NCBI GenBank assembly: GCA_963576735.1
Contig: OY755170.1
Location: 13,748,567 to 13,812,566 of the forward strand
Source of the DNA: Bedellia somnulentella
Taxonomy: Eukaryota > Arthropoda > Insecta > Lepidoptera > Bedelliidae
Reading direction: 5' to 3'
Length of the DNA stretch: 64,000 nucleotides
Part shown: positions 11,335 through 23,200 of the stretch, in pieces
Numbering within the stretch: the first letter of the stretch is position 1
Layout: each line of letters opens with the position of its first letter
Made by a program: the position numbers and the translations under genes
The notes under the pieces: generated by a model
What the model saw: the letters and a program-made list of their open reading frames with translations, nothing else
Told to the model about the DNA's origin: nothing
Database searches by the model: none

Positions 11335-12401
11335 TTAACCGACTTCAAAAAAGGAGGTTCTCAGTTCGATTGTTTGTATGTATGTATGTATAATTGTCCG
11401 CGATTATCTCGAGTTTGGCTTAAGCTATTTGGATGCGGTTTTCAGAACAGTATTCGTTACATTTAGGAGAAGGTTTTAGTACCTTAACCGACCAAAAAAA
11501 GAAAGGAGGTTCTGTGTTTGACCTGTATGTATGTCTGTTGGTCCGCGATTATCTCACGTTTGGCTTAAGCTATTTGGATGCGGTTTTCAGAAAAGTATTC
11601 GTTACATTAAGGAGAAGGTTTTAGTGCCTTAACCGACCAAAAAAAGAAAGGAGGTTCTGTGTTTGACCTGTATGTATGTCTGTTGGTCCGCGATTATCTC
11701 ACGTTTGGCTTAAGCTATTTGGATGCGGTTTTCAGAAAAGTATTCGTTACATTTAGGAGAAGGTTTTAGTGCCTTAACCGACCAAAAAAAGAAAGGAGGT
11801 TCTGTGTTTGACCTGTATGTATGTCTGTTGGTCCGCGATTATCTCACGTTTGGCTTAAGCTATTTGGATGCGGTTTTCAGAAAAGTATTCGTTACATTAA
11901 GGAGAAGGTTTTAGTGCCTTAACCGACCAAAAAAAGAAAGGAGGTTCTGTGTTTGACCTGTATGTATGTCTGTTGGTCCGCGATTATCTCACGTTTGGCT
12001 TAAGCTATTTGGATGCGGTTTTCAGAAAAGTATTCGTTACATTTAGAAGATGGGTTAAGTGATTTAACCGACTCTAAAAGAAAGGAGGTTCTGTGTTTGA
12101 CCTGCATGTATGTATGTTGGTCGGCGATTATCTCGTGTTTCGCTTAAGCTATTTAGATGCGATTTTCAGAAAAGTACTTGTTAGTTTCAGGACAAGGTTT
12201 TAGTGATCTAACCGTCTCAAAAAAGGAGTTTCTGAGTTTCACCTATAAGTATGTATGTAAGTTTGAAGGTTCTTAGTTATTATTAGACAAAGAGTTATCA
12301 GTTTATGTTATTACATTCAGGAGAAGGTTTAAGTTCTTTAACCGACTCGAAAAAAAGGAGGTTTCTTAGTTTGAAATATAAGTATGTATGTAAAGTAATC
12401 A
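11335..12401. repeat. 145-bp minisatellite array, unit 3
   Basis: The marker is at 11432, 11577, 11722, 11867 and 12012, followed by the same diverged monomers. Confidence 0.9.
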
Positions 12402-12789
12402 GAGAAGGTACCCACGTTTTGCTTAGACAGTGTACTCACGTGATAGGGGGCAGGCCTATCGCCGTTTTGTACGAATACACTGTCACATGACTAAGTACAA
12501 CTCAGCCATGTGGGTTTCCTCACGATGTTTTCCCTCACCGTTAACAACCATGATAAATTAACCACACATATGACTTTAGAAAAGACAAATTGGTGTAGGC
12601 CCGACCCAGGATTGGAACTCACGCCCTTCTGTTTTCGGGCGGGTGTTCTACCCACTGGACTATTATGTCGCTGGGTACCTTCTCTGGAAACTAGATGGCG
12701 CTGCCATGTGATTTCAGAAGTATTGGTACCTCTGCCAACCCCTTAGGGGATAAACGGCGTGAACGTTTATGTTATATATGTTATGTTTA
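12402..12789 (+). mobile_element. SINE-B2 with inverted 5' half, unit 3
   Basis: The same as in units 1 and 2, apart from single-base changes (for example TATTATGTCG for TATCATGTCG). Confidence 0.8.
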
Positions 12790-12949
12790 TATGTAAAGTT
12801 ATCAATACTAGACAGAGATTTATCAATATAATGTTAATAAAGTTTTTTATTAGTAATAAACAGAGTTACTAAATTATTAAACAAAAAATTATATAAAAAC
12901 ATGAATAAATTACTCTTAATTATATTGAAGAAAAAAATATATATTGCAA

Positions 12950-13435
12950 CATCATGTTTCTCATTCTGGTCATTTCAATCAAGGCTCTTTTGTCATGGGG
13001 ATGGTTAAGTAATTTCTTTGAATCTATATCACTTAAAGCCATCTCATCAAGGGATTTTACACGACTCAACGCTACATATATATAAGAGTGCTTCTTCGCA
13101 TTTGTGATAGGTGAACTTCTCTTTGCTCATCTGTTTCGGCAGCAAGAGTAGCACGCTGACGATCTCTCTCATTCTGAAGTGCAAGCACGAGTTATCGACA
13201 TGATAACGGTTAGAATGAGATGGCAGTATACAATACTAAGTAAGTGCGTAAAAGATGGCTGCTTTATCCCACGCGATAACTAGTTTAAATACGGCTCGTG
13301 CTTGCCCTGCTGAAGTCTTTGTTTTTTTTCGATGGGTGTTTCGTTCTCCCTTACGCGACTTTTCCTTAAAGCATCCTTTGATTTTCTATCTAGGCCCGCA
13401 GGTAAACAAAACAGTAACAAGTAAGCTAAAGTCAT
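12950..13435 (-). pseudogene. Helitron protein remnant, unit 3
   Basis: The same remnant as in units 1 and 2, sharing the unit 2 indel, so units 2 and 3 are closer to each other here. Confidence 0.7.
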
Positions 13436-13655
13436 AATAACAAATATTATAACTACCTGTTAAAAAAAACTATAAAATAAACGGACAGTAAAACCTATCT
13501 CTAAAAAACTATCACTAATTCACTAAAAAAACTCAGAGTGATTTAAGAACTTATCACTAAAAAGTATGAAATAAAAAACAAAAACTTCAAATTAAAAACT
13601 AAACAGAAAAAAAACAAATATTGTTACTTAAAACTATATTATTCTTTTTTATTTA

Positions 13656-14516
13656 AAAAAGAACCGCCTTCAAAAATCCAACTGAAAAGTATAAAATAAT
13701 TTTTATTTATTTTATTATGTACAACTCTATTCAACTTCTTCTTTTTGAAGTCGGTGCCAAACAGACAAATCCAAAATGAAAATTGCTACATAGAGAAAAC
13801 CATACGAATAATAAATCAATCGATAGTGCCTCAACAACAGTAACACAATCGCGCTCAAAAATCAAGAAATTTCATCCGCTCGCAACGACGTCGCTTTATA
13901 AAAGGATGGAATTGGGGGACAGTGAGCGGTGCTTAGCCTGGTGTGCATGCGTCGCACTCCGCAGAGAAATTATCATAATATACATGTCACCGTAAAACTG
14001 TAAATACTAGTAAATTATAATTTTAGATAGATAGCGAGATAGTAAACTAACGTTAGGTTAGGTTATGTAAGATTATCAGATTTCAAACTAACGGAATTAA
14101 CAATTCGACAGAGACATGCATGCACCGAGTTGGCACAACCAAAACTTCTAACACTTTGTAAAAAGACAATCGAGAATCTAAATCACTACATAGTATAAAA
14201 CAAAGTCGCTTTCTCTATCCCTGTCTGGGATATAGGGACATCCTTATGTATACTTTAATCTGTAAAACTACGAAATGAATTTTGATGCGAATTTTTTTAT
14301 TAATTGATTAAAAAGGAAGGTTTATAAGGATGATATACGCTGATGGGGTGGAGAACTCTCTCAACTTGGGCGGGCCACTAATATTCGTTCTTCTTTGTCA
14401 TGAAAATTGGTTTGGCACCGACTTCAAAAAGAAGAAGTTGAATAGAGTTGTACATAATAAAATAAATAAAAATTATTTTATACTTTTCAGTTGGATTTTT
14501 GAAGGCGGTTCTTTTT
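13656..14516. repeat. Fold-back element 1 (GTCGGTGCCA family)
   Basis: Arms 13656-13762 and 14410-14516 are near-perfect inverted copies (about 107 bp), running from AAAAAGAACCGCC inward to GAAGTCGGTGCCAAAC. The 647-base centre has TAGATAGATAGCGAG and a Helitron-like start (TACATAGTATAAAACAAAG, 14187). The left arm is also the end of macro-unit 3, so the tandem array grew out of this element or ends in it. Confidence 0.75.
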
Positions 14517-14930
14517 ACATGACTTTTTTTCTTTATGTTGGCGTTAAAATCTACCTCTGTACCAAATTTCAGCTCTCTAGGTCTATGGGAAGTACTAGGT
14601 CTATTTTGATGATCAGTAAGTCAGTCAGTGTCGAAAATGCGAAACTTTGCATTAGCTTAACTTCGGAATTAGAAAAGGATGGTACGGTAGTGTTTGCTTC
14701 GCGATGAATTGGGGTTGAGTTGGGGTCGCGGAAAAATTTCACACCTTCCTGTCAACCAATTAATATGAAATTTGGCATACCATCCCATCAATATGAGTAT
14801 TAAATGAAAGGGCCCAAGAAGTAATACAATTTATAATAAAAAAAAACTGAGATGGCCGCCATTGGAAAATGGCTGATAACTTTTTTATTATTTTATCAAA
14901 TCCCGTCTATATATGGGTATCAAGTAAAAG
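14517..14930 (+). repeat. Diverged interspersed repeat
   Basis: It has TTTGGCATACCATCCC, AATGAAAGGGCCC and TATGGGTATCAAGTAAAAG. The last two are variants of one motif (GGTATCAAATGAAAG-like) that I recall from lepidopteran interspersed repeats. The long frame from 14330 crosses unrelated repeats and is not a gene. Confidence 0.4.
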
Positions 14931-15064
14931 AGCTTGACAAGACAAAAACATTTATGAATGTGAATGAAGCTCAAGGGGTTTGTCAGAATGACACAGTAAT
15001 AAAATTGGCGATCGAAAGTCTACAGAGATGTCTATCCCAGTGGGAACTATTATTCACACCATAG
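14931..15064 (+). repeat. LINE-E 3' fragment, degenerate
   Basis: AATGTGAATGAAGCTCAAGG, TTTGTCAGAATGACAC, TTGGCGATCGAAAGTC and CCCAGTGGGAACTA align with the LINE-E end at 34.2 kb. The short frame here reads through it. Confidence 0.55.
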
Positions 15065-15484
15065 ATATCTTACTGATAGAATACGTACGACCTAATGGAA
15101 ATCTGCATTTATTAATATTAAGCCTTGCTACTGCAATTATTACAGGCCATGTTTGCGACGTTTACTTGATCCCAAGACGAGCAGTCTAATGCACTTAGCC
15201 GTAGCCGATAAACTAACTTACACCGCTAAGTGGCTGAGCGAAAATTGTAACAAGATCATATTTGACGGCAAATCATTTCCTGTAGTATATTTGCTAAATT
15301 AAGATTTGATTATGGTTTTAATTCTCCTCTTTATTAGCCAGAGGAGGCCAACTAATTTAATTTTTAACCTTGCTAGAGACGGAGGCAGATGGGGTAGATA
15401 AGATATAATTTGTAGTAGAGAACGGGCCGTACCTTCGCTAAAATATCTGTAAACAATACGCAACTTATTACTTAACATACTTTA
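15065..15484. other. Unannotated DNA
   Basis: No gene or repeat recognised. Confidence 0.35.
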
Positions 15485-15626
15485 GAGCCTTTCCACACCG
15501 CGACTTCTTTCCGACGCCCGTTTATAGCGATCAGACGCGATGCATACGAAAGTCAAACCCAAATGCAACCGATATAAAAACGGCTAAAAGAAGCGCGCGA
15601 CAAAAAGTCGTAGTCTCCAAAGGCCC
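15485..15626. mobile_element. Candidate MITE of about 140 bp
   Basis: Imperfect terminal inverted repeats (GAGCCTTTCCACACC at the left; reverse complement of the right end GGGCCTTTGGAGAC) are flanked by TTTA on both sides (15481-15484, 15627-15630). GC content is higher than the flanks. The superfamily is unassigned. Confidence 0.5.
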
Positions 15627-15630
15627 TTTA

Positions 15631-16539
15631 CCCTTTGTGCCAGAGACGTGTGTTTGATGAGGAAGCGAGTGACCGAGATCAGTTTATTGATCTCAAAAGT
15701 AAGGTTTTTTGATCTAATGTTACTGGTCTTAATATAAATCTAAGAACTGTCTCCTACTTACAATCTAAACGTTGCGTATCATTGATGAGTTTCCGTTGAG
15801 ATATTTTTTCATATATTTGAGCTTTTATCAGAGATTCAGTTCGTAATACAGAAAGTAATTGAATTATTTGTAGGTGAAATTAAAATACTCTTATTAAAAC
15901 AACATCCTACATTTATATATTTCCCGTTATGGGGATTATATTTCAAGGCTGTAAAACGCATACTCGTGTTCTAGTAATTGTTGGAATATGAACCATTTAT
16001 TACAGAGAATTAACGAACAGTTACGAAATATATGCATATACTTTATTTGAGTACTATGATTTTGCTGGTCCTTTGTCTATTCAACAGATACTGTTTACTA
16101 GAATCAGGAAACTGATATGTTTGTCAAATAATCTCTGTACACGAACAAGCGCACGCAGAAATCAATAAGCGTAACTTGTGAGGGATAATTTTGACAATGC
16201 AATTGAGAAAGTTAAAGCCTACGATTTGGTATATATGAATGTATTTTTATTGATTTAAGTTCCATTCAAATGTTACCAGGTTTATTTTAGTTCAGCACTT
16301 ATATTCTACGTGAATAACTCAATATTCTGTAAGTATTTTAAGTGCCTACCTTTTGTGGTTATCCGTATCAAAACGATAGAAAAAATATAATGATTTTTGT
16401 AATGTTTAGATTATTTATATTTTGGTGCGTTGTTACAGCGCAGTAGATGCACATATTTGTGTAAATCCCATCCAGTTTTCTGAGTTTACTCGATGTGACT
16501 GACGGATAAACGGCCAAGTTATATGGTCCCGTTTCTACT
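15631..16539. other. AT-rich DNA without recognised features
   Basis: No exon or repeat recognised. Confidence 0.35.
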
Positions 16540-16850
16540 TTTTAACCGACTTCAAAAAAAGGAGTGTTCTCAATTCGACCGGTATATTATTATTTTTTTA
16601 TGTTTGTTCGCCGATTACTTGGCCATTTATGAACCGATTTTGATTATTATTTTTTTATTCGAAAGAAGATACTCCCGGATGGGTACCATGATGAGGATAT
16701 CAGGGTCTGATGATGGGATCCTGGAGAAATCGAGGGGAACCCTCAAATTTTATAGGCAAATTTACCGCGTTTTACATTTTTCTGAACTTATATTGGCATT
16801 TGCTTCTGAAAATCATATTGTTATGCTGCTGAGCTGATGATGGAAGGTGT
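16540..16850 (+). repeat. ACCGACTTC-type interspersed repeat
   Basis: It opens TTTTTAACCGACTTCAAAAA and continues TTCTCAATTCGACCGG, then GAACCGATTTTGAT, a sequence type very common in moth genomes. The 104-codon frame inside it is fortuitous. Confidence 0.6.
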
Positions 16851-17034
16851 GGGTCCTCAATCACTAGGTATTAGGAAATAGTTCTTTCCACATTCTATAT
16901 AGATTTATACTCCTCTTCGTAGCTTTTATGAAGAGAAGTACAGGTTCACTAAACATTTCTTTTGTTATGTTATTGTTACCGAGAAAGTACCATGAGACCA
17001 GGATCTGATGATCCCAGGAAATCGAGGGGATTGT

Positions 17035-17220
17035 CGAAACTCACAATTATGTGACAGTGTATTTGTTCAAAACGCCGAAAGGCCTGCCCTGTATATCGTG
17101 AGAACGTGGGTCCAAGCAAAGCGTGGGTACTCTGAACAACAATGTCACGTGATATTCAGAAGTATTACTACCTCTGCTAACCCCTTCAGGGATATTCGGC
17201 GTAAACGTTTGACTCTTTCT
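17035..17220 (+). repeat. SINE-B 3' half, old
   Basis: It matches the SINE-B body from TATGTGACAGTGTATT through CGTGATATTCAGAAGT to the end CCCCTTCAGGG, ATATTCGGCG. It lacks the head. Confidence 0.65.
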
Positions 17221-17529
17221 TGAGATGTAGAATTGTAGACCATCGCCTTTCGAAGGATTTTAAGAACAATGTAAGGTTACATATGGTTGAGCCTATTTAA
17301 TATCGTACTATAATAGAAATACCGGAAATACGAAGAATAATACAGTAACCATCGCTTCCTCATCCGAGAGGCATCTTTGCCAGGTCTACCCATCTCTAAA
17401 ACTCGTAAAATAAAATAATTTTTAACAAAAAGAAAACCGACTTCATAGTTGGAAAAACAACCGAAAATAAACAATGTAGTACTAAAAAGTACGAAATAAG
17501 TTTTTTAATTGAATATGAGTATTGTGATT

Positions 17530-18037
17530 TAATGTTTTTTGACATGAATTCCTCATGTGGGGATTATTACTCATAAATAAAAGATGTTATTAAAGGAAAG
17601 AAAAATTTTTTCGACACTGGCGGGGCTCAAACCCGCGACCTTCGGGTATACGCCCCCGTCGCTCTGCCAACTGAGCCCCGCCAGTGTCGAAATTTTTCTT
17701 TCCTTTAATAACATCTTTTATTTATGAGTAATAATATTTATGAGGAATTCATGTCAAAAAACATTAAATTATGTCATAGTTAGGCGTTTCCAACATTTGC
17801 ATTCTATCTGAAAAGGTAGACAAGTGGCCGTCCGAATTAGTTAAAAATTCGGAGGTAGGAAACGCAAACACTACTTGAACGTGTAAAAAAGAAACAAAGG
17901 ATAGAGAAATTTCGCGCTGGATGCCAACTGATACTGTAGCTCAGTTGGCAGAGCGACGGGGGCGTATACCCGAAGGTCGCGGGTTCGAGCCCCGCCAGTG
18001 TCGAAATTTTTCTTTCCTTTAATAACATCTTTTATTG
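17530..18037 (+). mobile_element. tC element insertion with inverted segment
   Basis: It is flanked by the 15-bp duplication ATGAGTATTGTGATT (17515-17529) and one-mismatch ATGAGTATTGTTATT (18038-18052). The left part is a minus-strand 3' end. A hairpin around 17577-17732 contains a mirrored tRNA-like core. The right part is a plus-strand copy with head and full tRNA-like sequence. Confidence 0.75.
17930..18002 (+). tRNA. tRNA-like sequence in tC element (probable pseudo-tRNA)
   Basis: 73 nt folds as a tRNA: acceptor GATACTG with CAGTGTC, D stem GCTC with GAGC, T arm CGGG-TTCGAGC-CCCG. The anticodon arm pairs only as CGGG with CCCG around an 8-base loop and lacks a proper U33, so the anticodon is not assigned. 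A and B boxes are intact and could drive RNA polymerase III. Confidence 0.45.
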
Positions 18038-18541
18038 ATGAGTATTGTTATTAATACCTTAGCAATTTCTTTATTCCACACGCGTCAGTTCAACCTACCT
18101 AAATATTACAATTCTCTTAAATTAATTTTTGAGTCGGTGCCAGTCAAAAAAAAGTAAATTCATACATACTATCTATCTCTGATTATTACAATCTAAACAA
18201 TCTATCTATCGCCTAACGTTTTAAATAGTAATACGTACAAAAATCAATTTACCCTACAACTACAAGGTACCCTACATTTTACATGTGAAGTGCGAAATAC
18301 ACACTTCTTATTATCAATTATCATCGAGGCTGGCACCGGCTCACAAATTAATTTAAGAGAATTGTAATATTTAGGTAGGTTGAACTGACGCGTGTGGAAT
18401 AAAGAAATTGCTAATGTATTAATCACAATACTCATATTCAATTAAAAAACTTATTTCGTACTTTTTAGTACTACATTGTTTATTTTCGGTTGTTTTTCCA
18501 ACTATGAAGTCGGTTTTCTTTTTGTTAAAAATTATTTTATT

Positions 18542-18930
18542 GTTGAAACAAATGTCACAAGCGAAATAGAAAAGTTGGGGATGAATGAAGATTCGCTCCA
18601 ATCAAATAGGTTCATCAATATTCGAAATGAGTCCGAATAAAAAAAACAGAAATTAATATTAGTAGTACAGTTGATGGGCTTCTTAGTTAGCACAAAATTT
18701 AACATCTGTCTTTCGCTAAGCTTACTATAGTTAGCAATGAGGACAAAATATCTTAATAATCCCTATGTTACTACGTCTTCTATCAATACACTTAATCCGA
18801 AGCTTTAGTAGTATACAATTTCTAAAAGAACACGTTTCTATTATATTATATCAATAGCTCTTGTTGCCTAAAAATAAATTATTTATTGAATCAGAATAAA
18901 ATTGGGATGAAAGAGAGCTCGAAATAGAAA
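18542..18930. other. AT-rich DNA
   Basis: Nothing recognised. Confidence 0.35.
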
Positions 18931-19918
18931 TCTATACTTATAATAAATATGTAGAGAGGTCAATTCTGTACATGAAATATATTTTCAAAATAGCTATCAG
19001 GGGGTGATTAGTGATCGATACTGATGCAAAAAATGCATCAGTATTATCATCAGACCCAAGTATTATCATCAGTAGTAAATTTTTTGTCTGTCTGTCTGTC
19101 GGTTTGTATGTTCCTTATGGAAACAAAAAATATTCCACAAATTTTAACAAAAATTGGCACAATTATTTTTCATACTCCTTAGCAGGTTATAGTATACTTT
19201 TCAGCAGAGTAGTGAAGGGGAATTTCGGGAAATTTTAGGAAAACGGGAGAAGTTACTCCCATTTTTAAGCTTCCGTCGCGTGTGCAGCCATAATGGTTGA
19301 ACTTGCATAGAAATCATGTATGACGGAAATATTATTCATAAACTTGTCTCAAAAATTTCTTGCAACAGTATACGTCTATCTTTTATGGTTGACTCACAAT
19401 AACACGTGTAACTCCTGATAGCTTAGCAGTTCGGAGCATTCTGATTATATTTGTTTACTCTTACGTTTATAATACTCTCATTCATCCCTAACTTAAAAAA
19501 GGTAACATTATTATTTATTCAATAAAAAAAGGATCATAGAAATCGGTAGAGAAACACCGAAATTATACATGAAATAAGCCATCGCGCCCGTGACCAATAC
19601 CAAATCGTTAATAATTTACATATTACATACTAGATGGCGCCAGTAATTGCATCCTACATCACGTAATGATTTCTTTTTTTAGATTGTTATAAGCACTTCA
19701 TAGCGTTTTATTCCAAAATTTGCTAGTAAACGGAAATACTGAACTGTTCATAAAAGCGCATTCAAAATCACCAAACTACACTGTTTAGGGAGTGCCATAA
19801 ATTTAATAAATTGAAAACATTGCGCTATATTTCACAATGCTTGAGCAGTGACTGAAGAAAGAAACCTCAGATATTTAAAAAACAACGCTACCCGTGCGAA
19901 GCTGGGCCGATCCACTAG
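18931..19918 (+). mobile_element. Non-autonomous Helitron (988 bp)
   Basis: It starts TCTATACTTATAATAAATAT after an A and ends TACCCGTGCGAAGCTGGG, then CCGATCCACTAG before a T. This is the TC...CTAG structure between A and T expected of lepidopteran Helitrons. No helicase coding is seen. Confidence 0.8.
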
Positions 19919-20246
19919 TCTATAATATTACATGAAATTATGTGTTGGAATTTATGCACGTGTGTACGTTTGTGTTAGAATGAAAGTTATAATAATAATA
20001 GGGTTCTGTACCAAAAAGTAAAACGGGACCCTATTACTTTATTAACTTAACTAAGATTTCGTTGTCTGTCTGATTCCAGGATGTATCTCATAAACCGTGA
20101 TAGCTAGAAAACTGAAAACGGCCGGTTTTTTTATACTCCTAAGTGATAAGAGAGTTGTCCGCCCCTAACATTTTATTTTTATTTTATAGACCAGAAATTC
20201 CCTGAGAAGATTTATATAACAAAACAACGTTTGCCGGGTCAGCTAG
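19919..20246 (+). mobile_element. Second Helitron, directly abutting the first
   Basis: It begins TCTATAATATTACATGAAAT and ends TTTGCCGGGTCAGCTAG before T. Inside are GGGTTCTGTACC, AAAACGGGACCCTATTAC and ATCTCATAAACCGTGATAG, internal motifs I recall from moth Helitrons. Its first T is the target T of the preceding element. Confidence 0.7.
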
Positions 20247-23200
20247 TGTATTTTTTGATAAGAAATGTTATAGACATTTTTGAGTGCAATAAATATTTGA
20301 GTATTAATTACCTAAATCACTTTATTCGCCTGTATATTTTATTTAGTACATAAAATAATATTGTTAAGTCGGCCTGGACTAAATAACATTGAAATTTGTT
20401 AAAATAATAATGTACTAGTTGATAGATTAAGATTGATAGATTTCAAGATGATAGTGAATTAGAGCTAAACCTAAAAAAATATTATCATTGTTTACGACAA
20501 GAGTCTTAATGAGTTGACTTGCATATGCTTAAGTCTTAATTAGTATAATATACGAGTATGAACATAAGCATAGCCAACGAGTTGGTTTATATTATAATAT
20601 TAAAAAAAATACATTAAAAGCCAAAGCCAATCGAGTTCATCACAGCCAACATATGTCCCTACCGAGGTATATATTTGTACTTTTAAAATTGGTTCGTATA
20701 TTTTACGTGTGGGTAACAAAGTTATTTGAAAACATAACTGTGCTATGCTGTCGTTGCAAATTATTTATAAAGGCATATTATTCTATTATTTGGTAAGCTA
20801 AAAAATGGGACACAAACCGTTGTCTTTGTATCGTTTTCTTGATGAAATATATTGAAAATTATAAAATCGTCTGAATATATCTAGAGTTTTATCACAGCTT
20901 TTATATGCTCTGACCAACGGACTCCAGCCTAGTTTAGAGTTATTTGGCCAACAGGTTGGCATAGTGTAGGTTGGTAGGTTTTAAATTTGAATAATACGAC
21001 CGAGATAAAAGCTAGTACTAACGGCTGAATGTGCCCTCAAAAATACGAAATAGCAAGATATTTTCCCTGTTCCTAACAGCAATTAATTAATTTCGTTTAC
21101 ACCCACCAGACATCTTTCAAAGAATACGAAAGCCATTTAATCGGTAATCATTTACTCGTATGGTAAACTAAGTACTCGTAAGTCAAATCTACCTATTCAC
21201 TCTACATGTTCACATGCTACAGTACTATTTGCACTTTTTTCTGTAAAAGCCGCTTAAATATGAGTTATAAGAAATGTATTTTTATTCCGCGTCTCGAAAA
21301 GGAATAAGAAGCCGGTCGTCTCTACTGTGGAAAGAGCAAGCGGTGAGACTTTGCCACTAACTTTTTCTTCGTTTCAATGGTTTCTCGGCAGCGAGTTAGA
21401 AAAATACATTTAATATTTTCTTATCTTGAAGTAAATCCCACGTTATTCTCGCATAGACTGATACCTATTTCTAATGTCCCTGGTGCTATTTGTTGATTAT
21501 ATTAGATTCTCGGGACTTCACTTTAATAGTTTCATGAATATCAGTTTTTATACTCAAAGTATAAAACAAATATTTAGTAGTTTTTTTCTTTATCTTTAAC
21601 TCTTCCGAATGACTATAATCCGAGATAAGCTTTCAGATAACTGCCACGCAGGCAACGATTAGCATTAGGCGTAGTGACGTTAAAGGGTAGACTATCGCCC
21701 TGTCTCGGTGGGGGCACACATAATCTCCTTTGATTAAGCTCAAGTAGAATAAATGCCGTTGATTTAATTTAAACAACTGTTTGGTTTGGGAGAAGAAAAT
21801 GTTAGTCTAACGAATCGAAATATTACAGACAAAAATTGTATAAAAAGAAAAGAACGAACACCTAACACGACATACACTCATTTTTTTCATATGTATATTC
21901 ATATTCAGTAGATATTTTACTCAAATAAGATGAGTTTAAAAAGACAACTCATAACCCTGAAGAAAATCAGAAATATAATTATATCAATTTAATGATCTGT
22001 CTTTTGACACCAGAGTAAGCTACTGCAACCAGTGAGAAATCGTGTGTAGTAAAAACAATGTCTGACTGTAATTTCCATACAACACACCCAATTATTTCAG
22101 TTCATTGCCAATCAATAGAACGATTAGAATTCTAATCGAGTAATGACTCAGGTAATGGTATGTTATAGAATTCACTGACAGCTCAAGGCTAACAATCTGG
22201 ACACTAGAGCTAGTTTGCTTTAATTGCCGCAGTTTCTGGGAAGCCTCTTCACTTCATAGCTCATGTATGTCTATACTAAAGGACTCGATATCCTCAATAG
22301 GGTTATTGTGGATCACGTCCGTAGTGAATTACGCTAACTAACAAGTTTATTGTGTGTCAGCTTAGAATAGCACTAACCTTTTTCATTGCGCGGGTGTCGA
22401 TAGATGTATTTGAAGATTATGGTGCTTAGTAAATTATCCTTTGGGCTGTGTGGAAAAGGTTCAATCTTTACCTAATATTACTATCTTTTCCCGGGCAAAA
22501 AGTGACTAGGGGCTGCGATTTATTTATTACATTGAATCTTTATCCTATCTATCCCTATATAATATAATATTATAATAATAATTAAAAAGTATATTTTTGA
22601 GAAAAATGCAGAAAAGAATTGTAAGGATATAAACCTAACTGCCCACGCCATTGTTGAAAACATTAATGATAAATTATCCGGTGATTTTCATATAATATAA
22701 CAATATATATAATATATATGAATCGAATAAATGTTGGAATTTGACATAGCACAATACAACGTAAACACGAGAGGTATTTGAGTTCAAAGATGGATTCGGT
22801 TACTACAAAGGCGAGCAATGGTTGAATATCTAGTCAATTGAATTGCTACTCAATCTCTCTACTGATTAATCATTGAAGGCGCACAATTAATAGAATTACT
22901 ACAGCTCAGACGAAGTGTAATAGAATTAATATATATATATAGAATGTAGTGTGAATAGATATAGAAGACAGTGTCCGAAAAGAATCAGAGAGGTCAGAGG
23001 TGTACACAGTTGTTTTTCCAATTTGACTCACAAATCGAGTTTTTGAGCCCCCCAGCATCCTGTGCCTGAAAGCCTTTTTAATTGACTTACTCGCAGAGCT
23101 GATTGCAAATGTTATTAGCCCTTCTGACATGAGCTTGATTTACAAATAGAGACTAAACGATGATGAATGAATGAAAAATACGGATATATTGTTTCACGCC

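Larger units (their letters stand above)
6264..13728. repeat. Tandem triplication of a 2.4-2.7 kb composite unit
   Basis: Three head-to-tail units start at 6264, 8655 and 11335 (TTAACCGACTTCAAAAAAGG then TTCTCAGTTCG). Each has, in order, a 145-bp minisatellite array, a 5'-inverted SINE-B2 and a minus-strand Helitron deletion derivative. Units 1 and 3 are about 2.39 kb. Unit 2 is 2.68 kb because it has two extra 145-bp monomers. The units differ by only scattered bases (for example GGACACTAG against GGAAACTAG), so the triplication is recent. Unit 3 ends differently: ATTTTATTAT runs on into GTACAACTC, not into TTAACCGAC. Confidence 0.9.
17409..18541. repeat. Fold-back element 2 (GTCGGTGCCA family), interrupted
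   Basis: The right arm 18330-18541 pairs with the left arm, which is split into 17409-17529 and 18053-18143. The arms run from AAAAAGAAAACCGACTTC inward to GAGTCGGTGCCAG. The centre has ATCTATCTATCGCCTAACG, complementary to a motif in the centre of fold-back element 1, so the two are one family. A tC element was inserted in the left arm. Confidence 0.75.

Noticed and set aside
14330..14707. 125-codon frame as a gene
   Set aside because: It starts in the centre of a fold-back element, crosses its right arm and enters another repeat; no domain is visible.
17577..17732. Cut-and-paste TIR transposon from the strong palindrome
   Set aside because: The flanking duplication is 15 bp and the palindrome is internal; other tC copies have a constant 3' end and variable other end, so a retrotransposed, rearranged element fits better.
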